Position numbers and translations under genes: made by a program
NCBI GenBank assembly: GCA_963696645.1
Contig: CAVOKY010000011.1
Location: 310,001 to 374,000, forward strand
Length of the DNA: 64,000 nt
From: JAMXLO01 sp963696645
Lineage (GTDB): Bacteria > Pseudomonadota > Alphaproteobacteria > Acetobacterales > Acetobacteraceae
Direction: 5' to 3'
Part shown: piece by piece, positions 1 to 9,597 of the stretch
How positions within the stretch are numbered: the first letter of the stretch is position 1
How the letters are laid out: each line of letters starts with the position of its first letter
The notes under the pieces: generated by a model
What the model was told of the DNA's origin: nothing
What the model saw: the letters and a program-made list of their open reading frames with translations, nothing else
Database searches by the model: none

Positions 1-2
1 AT

Positions 3-809
3 ATGCGCCAGCCACTTGACGCGGCCACTTTCCGCCAACTGCACGAGATCTGGATGGAACATCTTGTCCTGGTGTTTCCCGACCAGCACATCACGGACGC
101 CGAACACGTTGCCTTCACGCGCTATTTCGGCGAGCCGGAAATCTTCCACCAGAAGATCATCCGCTCGGAGCGCGTGAAGGAGATCTTCCGCGTCTCGAAC
201 GTGGACGAGAACGGCGTCCTGATGCCACCCGACCATCCGGTCGCGCAACAGGTGGCGCTGGCGCAGTTCTGGCACACCGACAGCAGCTATCGGCAGATCC
301 CATGCACAGGCGCGATGCTGCACGGCATTGAGGTCAGCCGTAGCGGCGGCGAGACGCAGTTCACCAACATGTATCTTGTCTACGACTCGCTGCCGGACTC
401 GCTGAAGCACCAGATCGAGGGCCGCAAGGCGAAGCATGACTTCGGGCACATGCACACGCAAGCCAAGCTGAAGCCGCTGACCGAGGAAGAGAAGGCGGCG
501 ATGCCGGCGGTGTGGCAGCCGATGGTCCGCAAGCATCCGATCACCGGGCGCAAATCGCTCTACATCAGCCCGATCTACAACGACGTGGTCGAGGGAATGA
601 CAGCAGAAGAGGGGCGGCAGCTGATTAGGCAACTGACGCAAATCGCCGCCGATCCCCGCTTCGTCTACACGCACCACTGGGAAACCGACGACGTGCTGAT
701 GTGGGACAACCGCTGCACCATGCATCAGGTGACACCTTTCGACCCGCGCGAGCGCCGCGTCATGCATCGGACGACCATCACGGGCCAGGATCCCGTGATG
801 GCCGCGTGA
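3..809 (+). CDS. TauD/TfdA-family 2-oxoglutarate-dependent dioxygenase (5' end possibly cut by window)
   Basis: Encodes a non-heme Fe(II)/2-oxoglutarate dioxygenase of the TauD/TfdA family, a cytoplasmic enzyme that hydroxylates a small organic substrate. The HxD iron-binding pair is visible at H91 and D93 (motif WHTDSS), the distal histidine is H241 in the W-D-N-R-C-T-M-H motif, and the arginines just after it (RERR) would bind 2-oxoglutarate. The 268 residues starting at base 3 are slightly short for the family (about 280-300), so the true start probably lies upstream of the window. It heads a run of same-strand catabolic genes, so it may perform the first oxidation of the pathway. The substrate cannot be told from sequence. 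Confidence 0.88.
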   Translation: MRQPLDAATFRQLHEIWMEHLVLVFPDQHITDAEHVAFTRYFGEPEIFHQKIIRSERVKEIFRVSNVDENGVLMPPDHPVAQQVALAQFWHTDSSYRQIPCTGAMLHGIEVSRSGGETQFTNMYLVYDSLPDSLKHQIEGRKAKHDFGHMHTQAKLKPLTEEEKAAMPAVWQPMVRKHPITGRKSLYISPIYNDVVEGMTAEEGRQLIRQLTQIAADPRFVYTHHWETDDVLMWDNRCTMHQVTPFDPRERRVMHRTTITGQDPVMAA

Positions 810-826
810 TCGCAGGAGACCGCGCC

Positions 827-1192
827 ATGCCCGCCGCTCCCCCACCTGCCTTCCAGCATCCTGATCCGAATCCTACTTGGCTCAGGCAACGTGCCGAGGA
901 CGCGCTCGATGCCGCGCTGCCGATCGTCGATCCGCACCACCGCCTGTGGGAACGCGGCGGCGATCGGTATTTCCTCGACGCGCTGCTCGCCGATAGCGAT
1001 ACGGGACATAACATCGCGGCGACCGTCTTCGGGCATTGCGGCTGGGCGTACCGCACCGACGGCCCCGAGGCGTTGCGCCCTGTCGGTGGGACGGGATTCG
1101 TCGCCGCAGTGGCGGACGTGGCGGCGCGTCAGCGCGTCAGGATGTGGGGTTGCGCGGCGATCGACTGCGGAGAAGGCGCTGCTGTCCCATGA
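827..1192 (+). pseudogene. Truncated amidohydrolase-2 family protein (N-terminal fragment)
   Basis: A good ribosome site (aggaga at 813-818) precedes the ATG. The 121-residue product starts like a metal-dependent amidohydrolase of the amidohydrolase-2 family, with the phrase IVDPHHRLWER (metal-binding H-x-H/L type) and a region matching the first third of such enzymes. It stops after AAIDCGEGAAVP, where the family normally continues for another 200 or so residues with the remaining metal ligands. The following 130 bases before the next gene do not restore the missing domain in any frame, so I read this as a deleted, probably non-functional gene inside the operon. Confidence 0.7.
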
Positions 1193-1321
1193 CGTTGCCG
1201 CGAGGGTCATTCGCCTCCAGGCCTGGACGACGGTCCGGGCCAACACAGCTTTTCGCAAGGCGAAACAAAGAAATGCCGGCGACGGGCTGACCAGGATCGC
1301 CGGAGTGAGTGGGAAACAATC

Positions 1322-2542
1322 ATGATCACGATGACACGTCGCGCACTGATCGGCACGCTGGTGGCCGCACCGCTGGCGAAGCCTGCAATAATCCGCGCGC
1401 AGACCGCCTCGGCGCCGGTCAAGATCGGCCTGCTGAGCGATGTGGGCGGCCCGTACAAGGATGTGGGCGGCCCTGGCAGCAAGGTCGCCGCCAAACTGGC
1501 GGTGCAGGATTTCGGCGGATCGGTTCTCGGTCGCCCGATCGAGGTCCTCCAGGGGGACGATCAGAACAAGGCGGACACTGCCGGGGCCCTGGCACGCGAG
1601 TGGATCGACGATCGCGGCGTGACCGTGCTGGCGGACGGCGCGGCATCTTCGGCCGGACTGGCGATCCAGCAGATCGCGCACGAAAAGAAGCGCATCTTCC
1701 TGATGAGCACGCCGACCTCCACCGCGTTCATCGGCAAGCAATGCTCGCCGTACGGCTTCCAGTTCGTTGCCGATACCTATGCGCTCGCCAAGGGCGTCGG
1801 CGGTGCGCTGTCAAAGGCCGGCGGCGACACCTGGTTCTTCATCACCGCGGACTACGAATTCGGCCACTCGCTGCAGGAGAACACCGAGCAGTTCGTCAAG
1901 GAAGCAGGCGGCAAGGTGCTGGGCAGCGTCCGCGCCCCGCTCGGCACCGCAGACTTCTCCAGCTACCTGGTGCAGGCGGCCGCTTCGGGCGCAAAGGTCA
2001 TCGGCCTGGCGAATGCGGGCACCGACTTGCAGAACTGCATCAAGCAAGCGGCCGAATTCGGCATCGTCAAGCAAGGCCGGCGCCTCGCCACGCTGCTGAT
2101 GATCGTTCCGGATGTGCTGTCGCTGGGTCAGGACGTCTGCCAGGGATTGGTGCTGACTAATTCGTTCTACTGGGATCAATCGCCGCAGACCCGCGGCTGG
2201 ACAGACCGTTTCGTGGCGAAGATGGGCAAGCCGCCGACCGAGTACAACGCCGGGGCGTATGCCGGCGTGCTGCACTGGTTGAAGGCGGTGAAGGCCGCCA
2301 ACAGACTGGACGCCGATGCCACGGCCGCGAAGATGCGCGAGCTTCCGCTGGACGACTTCTACAACAGCAACGTGCGCATCATGCCGAACGGCTGTGTGCC
2401 GCACACGATGTATCTGTGGGAGGTGAAGCCGCCCTCGGAGGCGAAGCACCGTTGGGATCTCTTCAACCTGATCGGCACGATGCCGACGCCGGAAGCCTAT
2501 CCGCCGCCCAGCCTGTTCGGCTGTCCGCTGAGCCCCGCCTAG
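1322..2542 (+). CDS. ABC transporter periplasmic substrate-binding protein (branched-chain amino acid/aromatic type)
   Basis: A 406-residue type-I periplasmic binding protein (Peripla_BP_6, LivK-like). The N-terminus has a twin-arginine/Sec-like signal (TRRALIG followed by a short hydrophobic stretch and an alanine-rich cleavage region ending near RAQT). The mature part begins KIGLLSDVGGPYKD, the typical first strand of this family. In catabolic operons such proteins commonly bind the aromatic or carboxylic acid that the other genes degrade. No permease or ATPase gene of the transporter is present in the window, so these must be elsewhere. An ATG nine bases downstream (1331) is an alternative start that keeps the RR motif. 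Confidence 0.88.
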   Translation: MITMTRRALIGTLVAAPLAKPAIIRAQTASAPVKIGLLSDVGGPYKDVGGPGSKVAAKLAVQDFGGSVLGRPIEVLQGDDQNKADTAGALAREWIDDRGVTVLADGAASSAGLAIQQIAHEKKRIFLMSTPTSTAFIGKQCSPYGFQFVADTYALAKGVGGALSKAGGDTWFFITADYEFGHSLQENTEQFVKEAGGKVLGSVRAPLGTADFSSYLVQAAASGAKVIGLANAGTDLQNCIKQAAEFGIVKQGRRLATLLMIVPDVLSLGQDVCQGLVLTNSFYWDQSPQTRGWTDRFVAKMGKPPTEYNAGAYAGVLHWLKAVKAANRLDADATAAKMRELPLDDFYNSNVRIMPNGCVPHTMYLWEVKPPSEAKHRWDLFNLIGTMPTPEAYPPPSLFGCPLSPA

Positions 2543-2558
2543 TCAGGGTGGCGCACCA

Positions 2559-4238
2559 ATGAAAGCACCCTTCAGCCGGACGCTTGCCGATCTGTTGTTC
2601 GAGCAGGCGGAGCGTCATGTCGCGGCGCCGGCCGTGATCGGCGGCGATCGCGTCATCGCCTACACCGAACTCTCACAGCGTGCGGGCCGGATCGCCGCGG
2701 GGCTGCGCGATCTGGGCGTGCGTCGCGGCGACCGCGTCGGCCTGCTGGTCAACAACCGACCGGAATGGCTTGAGGCATTCTTCGGCGCGACGATCCTGGG
2801 CGCTGTCGTGGTCGCCTTCAGCACCTGGTCGAAGCGCGATGAACTGGCCTGGCTCCTGGTTGATTCGGACGTTCAGTTGCTGATCGCGCTGGACCGTTTC
2901 AGCGACCAGCACTTCGCTGCCGACCTTCATGCGCTGATCCCCGAAGCCGCTGCCGGCGCGCCCTGGCGGTCCGCGGCTTACCCGCGACTGCGCGACATCA
3001 TACTGCTGAGCGAAGGACGGGACGACGTCTTCAGGTCCTATGCCGACCTGGCGGCCGCCGTGTCGATCGGGCCGTTGCCGCCGGGTGAAGGACCGAGCGC
3101 CGCCGACGATGCGGTCGTGATCTACACCTCGGGATCGAGCAGCCGGCCGAAATCCGTGCCGCTGACGCACTACGGCATCATTGAGAACGGCTTCAACATC
3201 GGCGAGCGGCAGGGCTATCGGCCCGGCGACCGCGTGCTGCTGGCACCGCCGCTGTTCTGGTCCTTGGGTTGCGCCAACGCGATGTCCGCGGTCCTGACAC
3301 ATGGCGGCACGCTGGTGCTCCAGCCGAGATTCGAGGCAGGCGAGGCGATTACGCTGATCGAGCGGCACGGCTGCACGGCGCTCTACACGCTACCCTCGAT
3401 CACCGCGGCAATCCTGTCACATCCGGCCTTCCGGCCGGAGCGGATGACAACCCTTCGCGGCGGCCTGACCATCGGTACACCGCAAGACGTGATCACCGCG
3501 GCGACCGTGCTGGGCGCGCGCGAGATCTGCAACGTTTATGGACAGACCGAGAGCTACGGCAATTGCTGCGTCACGCCGCATGACTGGCCGCTGGAAAGGC
3601 GCGCCAACTGCCAGGGACCACCGCTGCCCGGCGTGCAGGTCCGCATCGTCCATCAGGACACGGGCGCGACCCAGCCGGCGGGCGAGATCGGGTTGATCGA
3701 GGTACGCGGCTATATCCTGCGCGGCTATCTGGGCAACAGCGCCAGCCAGAACGACGCGGCGCTGACCAAGGACGGGTTCTTCCGCACCGGCGACAGCGGC
3801 CACTTGACCGATACCGGAGACCTGGTGTTCGCCGGTCGCGTGTCGGAAATGATCAAGAAGGGCGGCATCAACATCTCCCCGGCGGAGGTCGAGGACGTGC
3901 TGATGCGCCATCCCGCCGTCGCGCAGGTGGGCGTCGTCGGCGTTCCCGACCGGCAGCAGGGCGAACTGCTCGCCGCCTTCGTCGTGCCGAAGCCGGGGAT
4001 CTCGCCGACGCCGGCCGAACTCGTGGCTCACTGCCGCGCCGCGGCCTCGCGCTACAAGGTGCCCGACTTCATAGAGATCTGCGAAGCACTCCCGGTCACG
4101 ACGACCGGCAAGCTGATGCGGCGTGACTTGAAACAGATGGCCGACGGCCTGCGCCGCGACGCGGCGGCATTGAGAACGGAGCCGCCGAGAACAGAGGCAC
4201 CGAGGACAGGGACAGCGAGAACAGAGGCGCCGACATGA
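2559..4238 (+). CDS. AMP-dependent acyl-CoA synthetase/ligase
   Basis: A 559-residue member of the ANL adenylating superfamily that would activate a carboxylic acid to its CoA thioester with ATP. The phosphate-binding loop YTSGSSSRPKSVPLTH is at about residues 188-203, the A5-type motif NVYGQTE near 325, the RTGD motif near 410, and the C-terminal catalytic lysine region TTGKLMRRDL near 515. The last 30 residues are an unusual tail of repeated T-E-A-P/R-T-type units with no domain. Its stop overlaps the next start by four bases (ATGA), indicating translational coupling in the operon. Substrate unknown; the context suggests it loads the pathway acid before beta-oxidation-like steps. Confidence 0.92.
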   Translation: MKAPFSRTLADLLFEQAERHVAAPAVIGGDRVIAYTELSQRAGRIAAGLRDLGVRRGDRVGLLVNNRPEWLEAFFGATILGAVVVAFSTWSKRDELAWLLVDSDVQLLIALDRFSDQHFAADLHALIPEAAAGAPWRSAAYPRLRDIILLSEGRDDVFRSYADLAAAVSIGPLPPGEGPSAADDAVVIYTSGSSSRPKSVPLTHYGIIENGFNIGERQGYRPGDRVLLAPPLFWSLGCANAMSAVLTHGGTLVLQPRFEAGEAITLIERHGCTALYTLPSITAAILSHPAFRPERMTTLRGGLTIGTPQDVITAATVLGAREICNVYGQTESYGNCCVTPHDWPLERRANCQGPPLPGVQVRIVHQDTGATQPAGEIGLIEVRGYILRGYLGNSASQNDAALTKDGFFRTGDSGHLTDTGDLVFAGRVSEMIKKGGINISPAEVEDVLMRHPAVAQVGVVGVPDRQQGELLAAFVVPKPGISPTPAELVAHCRAAASRYKVPDFIEICEALPVTTTGKLMRRDLKQMADGLRRDAAALRTEPPRTEAPRTGTARTEAPT

Positions 4239-5110
4239 GCAAGGAGGCGTGGGGACGCTGGGGCTCCGACGACGAGCGCGGCGCGCTGAACCATATCGGC
4301 CCCGACACGGTGCGACGCGCCGCGGCGCTGGTGCAGACCGGACAGGTCGTCAGCCTGGCGCAGCTGCTTTCGCCGCGCACGCCGGTCCCAAAGCACCGCG
4401 CCGGCGTGCAGCATTTCATGGGGCGCGATGGCGGCGACTACGCCGCGGGCGCGCGCCGTCCTGGCGGCTTCCAGTTCGCCGAAGATACCGTTGTCATGCC
4501 GTTGCATATCGGCACGCATATTGACGCGCTGTGCCATGCCTGGTGCGACGACTGCCTGTACAACGGCTTCCCCGGGCAGGGAACGCGCAGCACAAGCGGT
4601 GCCTTGCGTTGCGGCATCGAGAAGATGCCGCCGATCGTGACGCGCGGCGTGCTGCTCGATCTGGTCCGGCTGAACGGCGGCTCGCTCAGCCCGCACGCCT
4701 CGATCGGCCGTGCCGATCTGATGCGCGCGGCAGATGCCGCGTCGGTGGCACTCGAACCGGGCGATGCGGCGCTGATCCGCACTGGCTGGCAGGAAAGCCA
4801 AACGGATGCGTCCGACATGTCGTTCGACGAGGAGCCGGGGATCGACGTTGAAGCTGCGCTGTGGCTGGCGGAGGGCGGCGTTGCGGTGGTCGGCGCGGAC
4901 AACTTCGCGGTCGAGGCCATTCCGTTCCCGACCGGCACAGTCTTTCCCGTGCACCAGCGGCTGATCCGCGACTTCGGTATCCCCTTGATGGAAGGACTGG
5001 TACTGCAGCCCTTGGCGCAACATGGTCGCGGCCAATTCCTGTTCGTCGCTGCCGCCCTGCCGGTCTTCGGTGGGACCGGCAGCCCGCTGACCCCAGTCGC
5101 GGTCATCTAG
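4235..5110 (+). CDS. Cyclase family protein (kynurenine-formamidase-like hydrolase)
   Basis: A 291-residue protein of the cyclase family (PF04199), which includes metal-dependent formamidases and ring-opening or lactone-forming hydrolases. The signature metal site H-x-G-T-H-x-D is clear as HIGTHIDALCH at about residues 90-100. The family is Mn/Zn dependent and cytoplasmic. Translation is coupled to the acyl-CoA ligase by an ATGA overlap, and the next gene starts two bases after its stop. A ring-cleavage or amide/lactone hydrolysis step is a reasonable role in the operon, but the substrate cannot be assigned. Confidence 0.85.
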   Translation: MSKEAWGRWGSDDERGALNHIGPDTVRRAAALVQTGQVVSLAQLLSPRTPVPKHRAGVQHFMGRDGGDYAAGARRPGGFQFAEDTVVMPLHIGTHIDALCHAWCDDCLYNGFPGQGTRSTSGALRCGIEKMPPIVTRGVLLDLVRLNGGSLSPHASIGRADLMRAADAASVALEPGDAALIRTGWQESQTDASDMSFDEEPGIDVEAALWLAEGGVAVVGADNFAVEAIPFPTGTVFPVHQRLIRDFGIPLMEGLVLQPLAQHGRGQFLFVAAALPVFGGTGSPLTPVAVI

Positions 5111-5111
5111 C

Positions 5112-6158
5112 ATGCGCGCCGCCGTCGTGCATATCTCCGGTCCCGCGCGGGAGGCGTTCGTCTGCGAAACCGTGCCGGACCCGACACCCGGTAGGCGCGA
5201 CGTCGTCATCCAGGTGGCTGCCTGCGGCGTCTGCTCGCACGACATCGCCGTGCGCGCCGGAATCCTGCGCGTCGGTGTGTCGCTGCCCTGCATCATGGGG
5301 CACGAGGTCGCCGGAACGGTGGTCGCGACCGGATGCGACGTGCGCGGCGTCAGTGTCGGTGACCGTGTCGCGACCGTGCAGCGGCGCCGCGTGTGCGGCG
5401 AATGTCGATACTGCCGGACCGGACGCGAACCATTGTGCCCTGACGGCGTATTCCTCGGCGATGCCGGGCTGAACGGCGGTTATGCGGAGTTCGTCGCCGT
5501 GGCGGGCGACTCGGTCGCGCGCATCCCCGACGAAGTGCCGCTGGACGCGGCGTCGATCGCCGCCTGCGCGATCGGCACCATGCTGCACGCCATATGTGCG
5601 GTCGGCCGCGTCGGCCCGGGCGATACCGTGCTGATAACCGGTGCCGGCGGCGGGCTTGGGATACATGGCGTCCAGATGGCGAAGCGCGCGGGTGCGACGG
5701 TCATCGCGCAGACCACATCGGCGGACAAGGTGCCGGCGATCCGCGCAGCGGGCGCCGATGCGGTGGTGACGGCGGCACGCGGCGGCGACGTGTCGCCGGA
5801 GGTGAAGGCGCTGACCGCGGGCACTGGCGTCGATTGCGTCATCGACACGGTCGGCACCCAAGTGTTCGATTCAGTGCGCCGGTCTGTCGCCCGCGGCGGA
5901 CGCTGGGTGATGGTCGGGCAACTGACCGGCGATTTCGTCCAATTCAATCCGGCCCAGCTGTTTCTCAACGGCATCTCACTGCTGAGCGCCACCAGCACGA
6001 CGCGGGAAGAGTTGCGGCTCAGCCTCGATCTGCTGCGCACTGGCGCCATACGCGCTGTGCTGGGACCGGCCGTCGCATTGCAGGACGTGGGCGCGGCGCA
6101 TGCCTTGGTTGAGGCCGGCGCGGCGACCGGACGCGTGTTGCTGGATCCGGCGCGGTGA
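5112..6158 (+). CDS. Zinc-dependent medium-chain alcohol dehydrogenase
   Basis: A 348-residue MDR-superfamily NAD(P)-dependent dehydrogenase. The catalytic zinc site is seen as GVCSHD and GHEVAG, the structural zinc lobe as four cysteines in CGECRYCRTGREPLC, and the nucleotide-binding fold as GAGGGLGIHG. It would oxidise an alcohol or reduce an aldehyde/ketone intermediate. It begins one base after the upstream stop and its own stop overlaps the GTG start of the next gene, so it is part of the same transcript. Confidence 0.9.
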   Translation: MRAAVVHISGPAREAFVCETVPDPTPGRRDVVIQVAACGVCSHDIAVRAGILRVGVSLPCIMGHEVAGTVVATGCDVRGVSVGDRVATVQRRRVCGECRYCRTGREPLCPDGVFLGDAGLNGGYAEFVAVAGDSVARIPDEVPLDAASIAACAIGTMLHAICAVGRVGPGDTVLITGAGGGLGIHGVQMAKRAGATVIAQTTSADKVPAIRAAGADAVVTAARGGDVSPEVKALTAGTGVDCVIDTVGTQVFDSVRRSVARGGRWVMVGQLTGDFVQFNPAQLFLNGISLLSATSTTREELRLSLDLLRTGAIRAVLGPAVALQDVGAAHALVEAGAATGRVLLDPAR

Positions 6159-7261
6159 TCGCAATGTCACGGTTGAACAGCTTCCTGCACGGCCTGCGCG
6201 TGATCGACGTATCGGCCTATCTGCCGGGGCCGCTAGCCAACCTGCTGCTGGCCGACATGGGCGCCGATGTGGTCAAGATCGAGCCGCTGCAGGGCGACGG
6301 GATGCGCCTGCTCGGACGGCGCGACGCAGCGGGGAAGCCGCTGTTCCATGCGGCGCTGAACGCCGGCAAGACGGTGCGCCGGATCGACCTGAAAAACCTC
6401 GACGGCAAGCGAGAATTCCTGGATCTGCTGGATACGGCGGACGTGCTGATCGAGGGGTTCCGGCCGGGCGCGATGACGCGGCTCGGCCTGGGCCACGAGA
6501 CGCCGCGCGCGCGCAATCCTGGTCTGATCTTCTGTTCCCTCAGCGCCTACGGCACGGCGGGTCCGCTGGCGCAAGCGGCTGGGCATGACTGCAACTACCT
6601 GGCGCTGGCCGGCGTGCTGCACCGTAACGGCATTCCGCCGACCTTCTTCGATCCACCGGTTGCCGATGTAACCAGTTCGCTGTTTGCCGCAGTGGCGATC
6701 CTGGGCGCGGTGCAGGGGCGGCGGCGCGACGGATTGGGCTGCCATATCGATCTCGCCATCGCCGACGTGGCAATGCCGCTGCAGCTTTTCGAGGTCGCGG
6801 CCTTCGGCGCGACCGGCAACGTGCCACAGCCGGAAGGAACCTATCTGAACGCCGCCGCCGCCTATTACCGGGTGTATGCCACCGCCGACGGACGCCACGT
6901 CGCTCTCGGTGCCGTCGAGGCGAAGTTCTGGCGCAGCTTCTGCACGGCCGCCGGCCGCCCCGACTGGATCGGGCGCCAGGCCGAGGTGCTGCCACAGCAC
7001 GCGCTCATCGCCGAGCTTGCGGCGTTCTTCGGGGCACTGCGACTGGCCGAATGCGAAGTCCGGTTTGCCGATGCGGATTGCTGCCTGTCGCCGGTGCTCG
7101 ATCTGGCGGACGCACTGCGGAGTGCACACCATCGCACACGCGGCGTGGTGCGACCGACGCCGCATGGCGGCTTGCAGGCACTGTTTCCGGCGTTGGTGGA
7201 TGGCCAGCCGCCGGCCGCGCGGGCCGATTTCCGACCGACCGAAATGACACCGAGGGAGTGA
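6155..7261 (+). CDS. CaiB/BaiF family (class III) CoA-transferase
   Basis: A 368-residue formyl-CoA-transferase-like enzyme that moves CoA between carboxylic acids. The start region V-I-D-V-S-A-Y-L-P-G-P and the following D-M-G-A-D-V-V-K-I-E-P are classic for the family, and the catalytic aspartate would be in the HIDLAIADVAMP segment near residue 205. The GTG at 6155 overlaps the upstream TGA; an ATG at 6164 is an alternative start. Together with the acyl-CoA ligase it gives the pathway two ways of making CoA thioesters. Confidence 0.88.
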   Translation: MIAMSRLNSFLHGLRVIDVSAYLPGPLANLLLADMGADVVKIEPLQGDGMRLLGRRDAAGKPLFHAALNAGKTVRRIDLKNLDGKREFLDLLDTADVLIEGFRPGAMTRLGLGHETPRARNPGLIFCSLSAYGTAGPLAQAAGHDCNYLALAGVLHRNGIPPTFFDPPVADVTSSLFAAVAILGAVQGRRRDGLGCHIDLAIADVAMPLQLFEVAAFGATGNVPQPEGTYLNAAAAYYRVYATADGRHVALGAVEAKFWRSFCTAAGRPDWIGRQAEVLPQHALIAELAAFFGALRLAECEVRFADADCCLSPVLDLADALRSAHHRTRGVVRPTPHGGLQALFPALVDGQPPAARADFRPTEMTPRE

Positions 7262-7265
7262 CGCG

Positions 7266-8411
7266 ATGCCATACAAAGTCCAACCCGGCGTGATCGGCTG
7301 CGCGATCCGGCCCGCGATCGCCGGTCGGGACCGATCGCTGGAGGAAGTGATCTACGATACCTCGCAACAGGCGTTGGCCGATGCCGGCGTTGCGATTGAG
7401 GATATCGACGGCATCATTGTCGGCTGCAACGACCAGCTCGACGGCCGGGCGATCTCGGTGATGATGGCGTCCGGCGCAGTGGGCGGGGTCGATCGCGACA
7501 TCCTCTCCACGCCGTCCGGGTCCGAGCACGCGTTCATCCTGGGCGCCCTGCGCGTCGCCTCCGGCCAGTTCCGCACGCAGCTCGTGGTCGCCTGGAGCCC
7601 AACCGAAGCTGGCTCGATACCGGAAGCAGAACGCCTTGCCACCGATCCATACTTCCACCGCCGGCTGCCGCTGGACGAGCTGTCAGCGCACGCGTTGCAG
7701 GCCGCGGCGCTGGAACAGGCGGTGCCGGGCCTGCGCGACGTAGCGGCGACGGTGCTGGCGAAGAACCGGCGTCACGGCGCGTTTGCCTATCCCGATCCGC
7801 CGCTGTGCCCGTCGCCCGGACCGGCGCGTTGGCCGTTGGCCGCCGGGACAACCACGAGCCCGGTCACGGGCTGCGTGGCACTGGTGCTCGCGACGGCTGA
7901 CTTCATCGCGGAGCGTGGCATTGCCGACGTGGCCTGGATCCGCGGCATGGGATGGGCGACGGAGCCGAGCTTCCTGGGCGACCGCGATCTCGGCAGTGCC
8001 CCGGCGCTTCAGGCGGCGGCGCAGCAGGCCTACGCAGAGGCCGGCATTACCGATCCGCTCGCACAGCTCGATGTGGTCGAGATAACGGACGCGACGCCCT
8101 ATGCCGAGCTGCTGGCGTACGAGGCGCTGGGCCTATGCGCACGACAGGATTGGGCGGCCCGAGCCGCCGACGGAACCTTTGCGCGCGAAGGCCGCTTGCC
8201 GGTCAATCTGTCGGGGGGCGTGCAGACATTCAATCCGGTGTTCTGCACCGGCCTGATCCGTTTCGCCGAGATTGCCGAGCAGGTGCGCGGCCATGCCGGC
8301 GCGCATCAGCACAAGAACGTACGTAGCGGACTGGCGCAGGCCGGCAGCGGCTTCGCCATGCAGTATCAGGCAGCCATCGTACTTGGGCGCGAGCAGGGGA
8401 CACGGGCATGA
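7266..8411 (+). CDS. Thiolase-like protein, Ltp2/SCP-x type, lacking the catalytic cysteine
   Basis: A 381-residue member of the thiolase-like (lipid-transfer/SCP-x) family. The loop that in true thiolases carries the acyl-accepting cysteine reads STPSGSEHAF, with serine in its place, and the C-terminal region has GAHQHKN rather than the usual C-G-G-G. Proteins of this kind are annotated as acetyl-CoA acetyltransferases, but characterised relatives without the cysteine (Ltp2 of actinobacterial steroid degradation) are retro-aldolases working with a DUF35 partner. A second such protein and a DUF35 protein follow directly, with a 4-base overlap to the former, so a multi-subunit complex is likely (inference). 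Confidence 0.8.
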   Translation: MPYKVQPGVIGCAIRPAIAGRDRSLEEVIYDTSQQALADAGVAIEDIDGIIVGCNDQLDGRAISVMMASGAVGGVDRDILSTPSGSEHAFILGALRVASGQFRTQLVVAWSPTEAGSIPEAERLATDPYFHRRLPLDELSAHALQAAALEQAVPGLRDVAATVLAKNRRHGAFAYPDPPLCPSPGPARWPLAAGTTTSPVTGCVALVLATADFIAERGIADVAWIRGMGWATEPSFLGDRDLGSAPALQAAAQQAYAEAGITDPLAQLDVVEITDATPYAELLAYEALGLCARQDWAARAADGTFAREGRLPVNLSGGVQTFNPVFCTGLIRFAEIAEQVRGHAGAHQHKNVRSGLAQAGSGFAMQYQAAIVLGREQGTRA

Positions 8412-9586
8412 GCACCGATCGGGTGGGCATTATAGGCATCGGGCAATCGCAGTTCACCGCACACCGCGATGATGCGAGCTATCCGGACCTTGTGCGCGAG
8501 GCCGTCGTGCTCGCAATGAATGATGCCGCCCTCACGTTCGACGACATCCAGGCCGTCGTCTATTCTCTCTCGCCGGACGCGATGGTGGGTATCGGCAATG
8601 CCGAGCGGCTGGGCGTGGACGCGGTGGGCGCGCGTAACAAGCGCTTCCTGCGCATCAACACCGGCGGCGCCACCGGAATCTCCAGCGTGGCCGCGGCGTA
8701 TTATCACGTTGCCTCCGGCGCCTGCGAGGTCGTACTGACCGCCGGCGCTGACAAGGTGGGCGAATGCGGCGATTCCCAGACGGTGCTGAACAAGATCTGG
8801 GACCCGACCTACGAGCGGCAATTGCCCCTCGGCACCATCAACATGCTGGCCATGTCGGCGGTCCGCTACATGGACTTCTACGGTCTGACGGAGGAGGACA
8901 TGGCGCGGGTGACGGTGAAGAACCGTCGACACGCGTCGCTCAATCCCAACGCCCACTTGCGAAGGGTCGTGACCATCGATGACGTGTTTGCGTCCCGCTA
9001 CATCGCGTGGCCGGTGAAACTGCTGGATTGCTGCCCGCAATCGAGCGGCGGCGGCGCGATGGTGCTGGCATCCGAACGCTTCATCCGGGAGCGCAACCTG
9101 GATGCGGTGTGGATCACCGGCCTGGCGCATTGTTCCGAAACCTATTGGCTCGGCGATCGGATGGGCAGGAATCCGACGGCCGACCATGCCGATGCCTTCG
9201 CGCTCGGGCGTTCGTTCCAACGCGCCTATAAAATGGCGGGGATCACCGATCCGGCCAGCCAGGTGCATGTCGCCGAGCTGTACGCGCCGTTCAGCAACAC
9301 CGAATACCACGCCATCGACGCGGGCGGCTTCTGCAAGCCGGGAGAATCGATCGCAATGATGCGCGAAGGCCAGTTCGAACTCGGCGGCCGGCTGCCGGTG
9401 AACCCGTCGGGCGGGACGCTGTGCACCAACGCGATCGCTGTCACCGGGATGATCCGCGCGGCGGAAGCCGCCTTGCAGGTCTGGGGGCGCGCCGGCGCGC
9501 ACCAGGTCAAGGGTGCGCGGATCGGGATCGCGAGCGGTAATGGCGGCGACCACCAATTCTTCGGAACAATGATTATCGAGGCGTAG
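8408..9586 (+). CDS. Thiolase-like protein (second subunit), lacking the catalytic cysteine
   Basis: A 392-residue thiolase-fold protein paralogous to the gene before it. The position of the thiolase nucleophile reads RINTGGATGISS without cysteine, while the surrounding fold (VVLTAGADKVGE; NPSGGTLCTNAIAVTG; GAHQVKGARIGI) is well kept, so the protein looks intact rather than decayed. Translation is coupled to the upstream gene by ATGA. By analogy with Ltp2 it could catalyse C-C cleavage of a beta-hydroxyacyl-CoA, or be a regulatory partner of the neighbouring subunit. It precedes the DUF35 gene by 11 bases. Confidence 0.8.
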   Translation: MSTDRVGIIGIGQSQFTAHRDDASYPDLVREAVVLAMNDAALTFDDIQAVVYSLSPDAMVGIGNAERLGVDAVGARNKRFLRINTGGATGISSVAAAYYHVASGACEVVLTAGADKVGECGDSQTVLNKIWDPTYERQLPLGTINMLAMSAVRYMDFYGLTEEDMARVTVKNRRHASLNPNAHLRRVVTIDDVFASRYIAWPVKLLDCCPQSSGGGAMVLASERFIRERNLDAVWITGLAHCSETYWLGDRMGRNPTADHADAFALGRSFQRAYKMAGITDPASQVHVAELYAPFSNTEYHAIDAGGFCKPGESIAMMREGQFELGGRLPVNPSGGTLCTNAIAVTGMIRAAEAALQVWGRAGAHQVKGARIGIASGNGGDHQFFGTMIIEA

Positions 9587-9597
9587 GGAGACCGACA

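Noticed and set aside
725..1741. Long minus-strand open frame opposite the amidohydrolase remnant and binding-protein gene
   Set aside because: Antisense shadow in G/C-rich DNA: no ribosome site, arginine/alanine-rich text without domain likeness.
4052..5296. 414-codon minus-strand open frame opposite the cyclase gene
   Set aside because: Fully overlaps well-supported plus-strand genes and has no recognisable domain.
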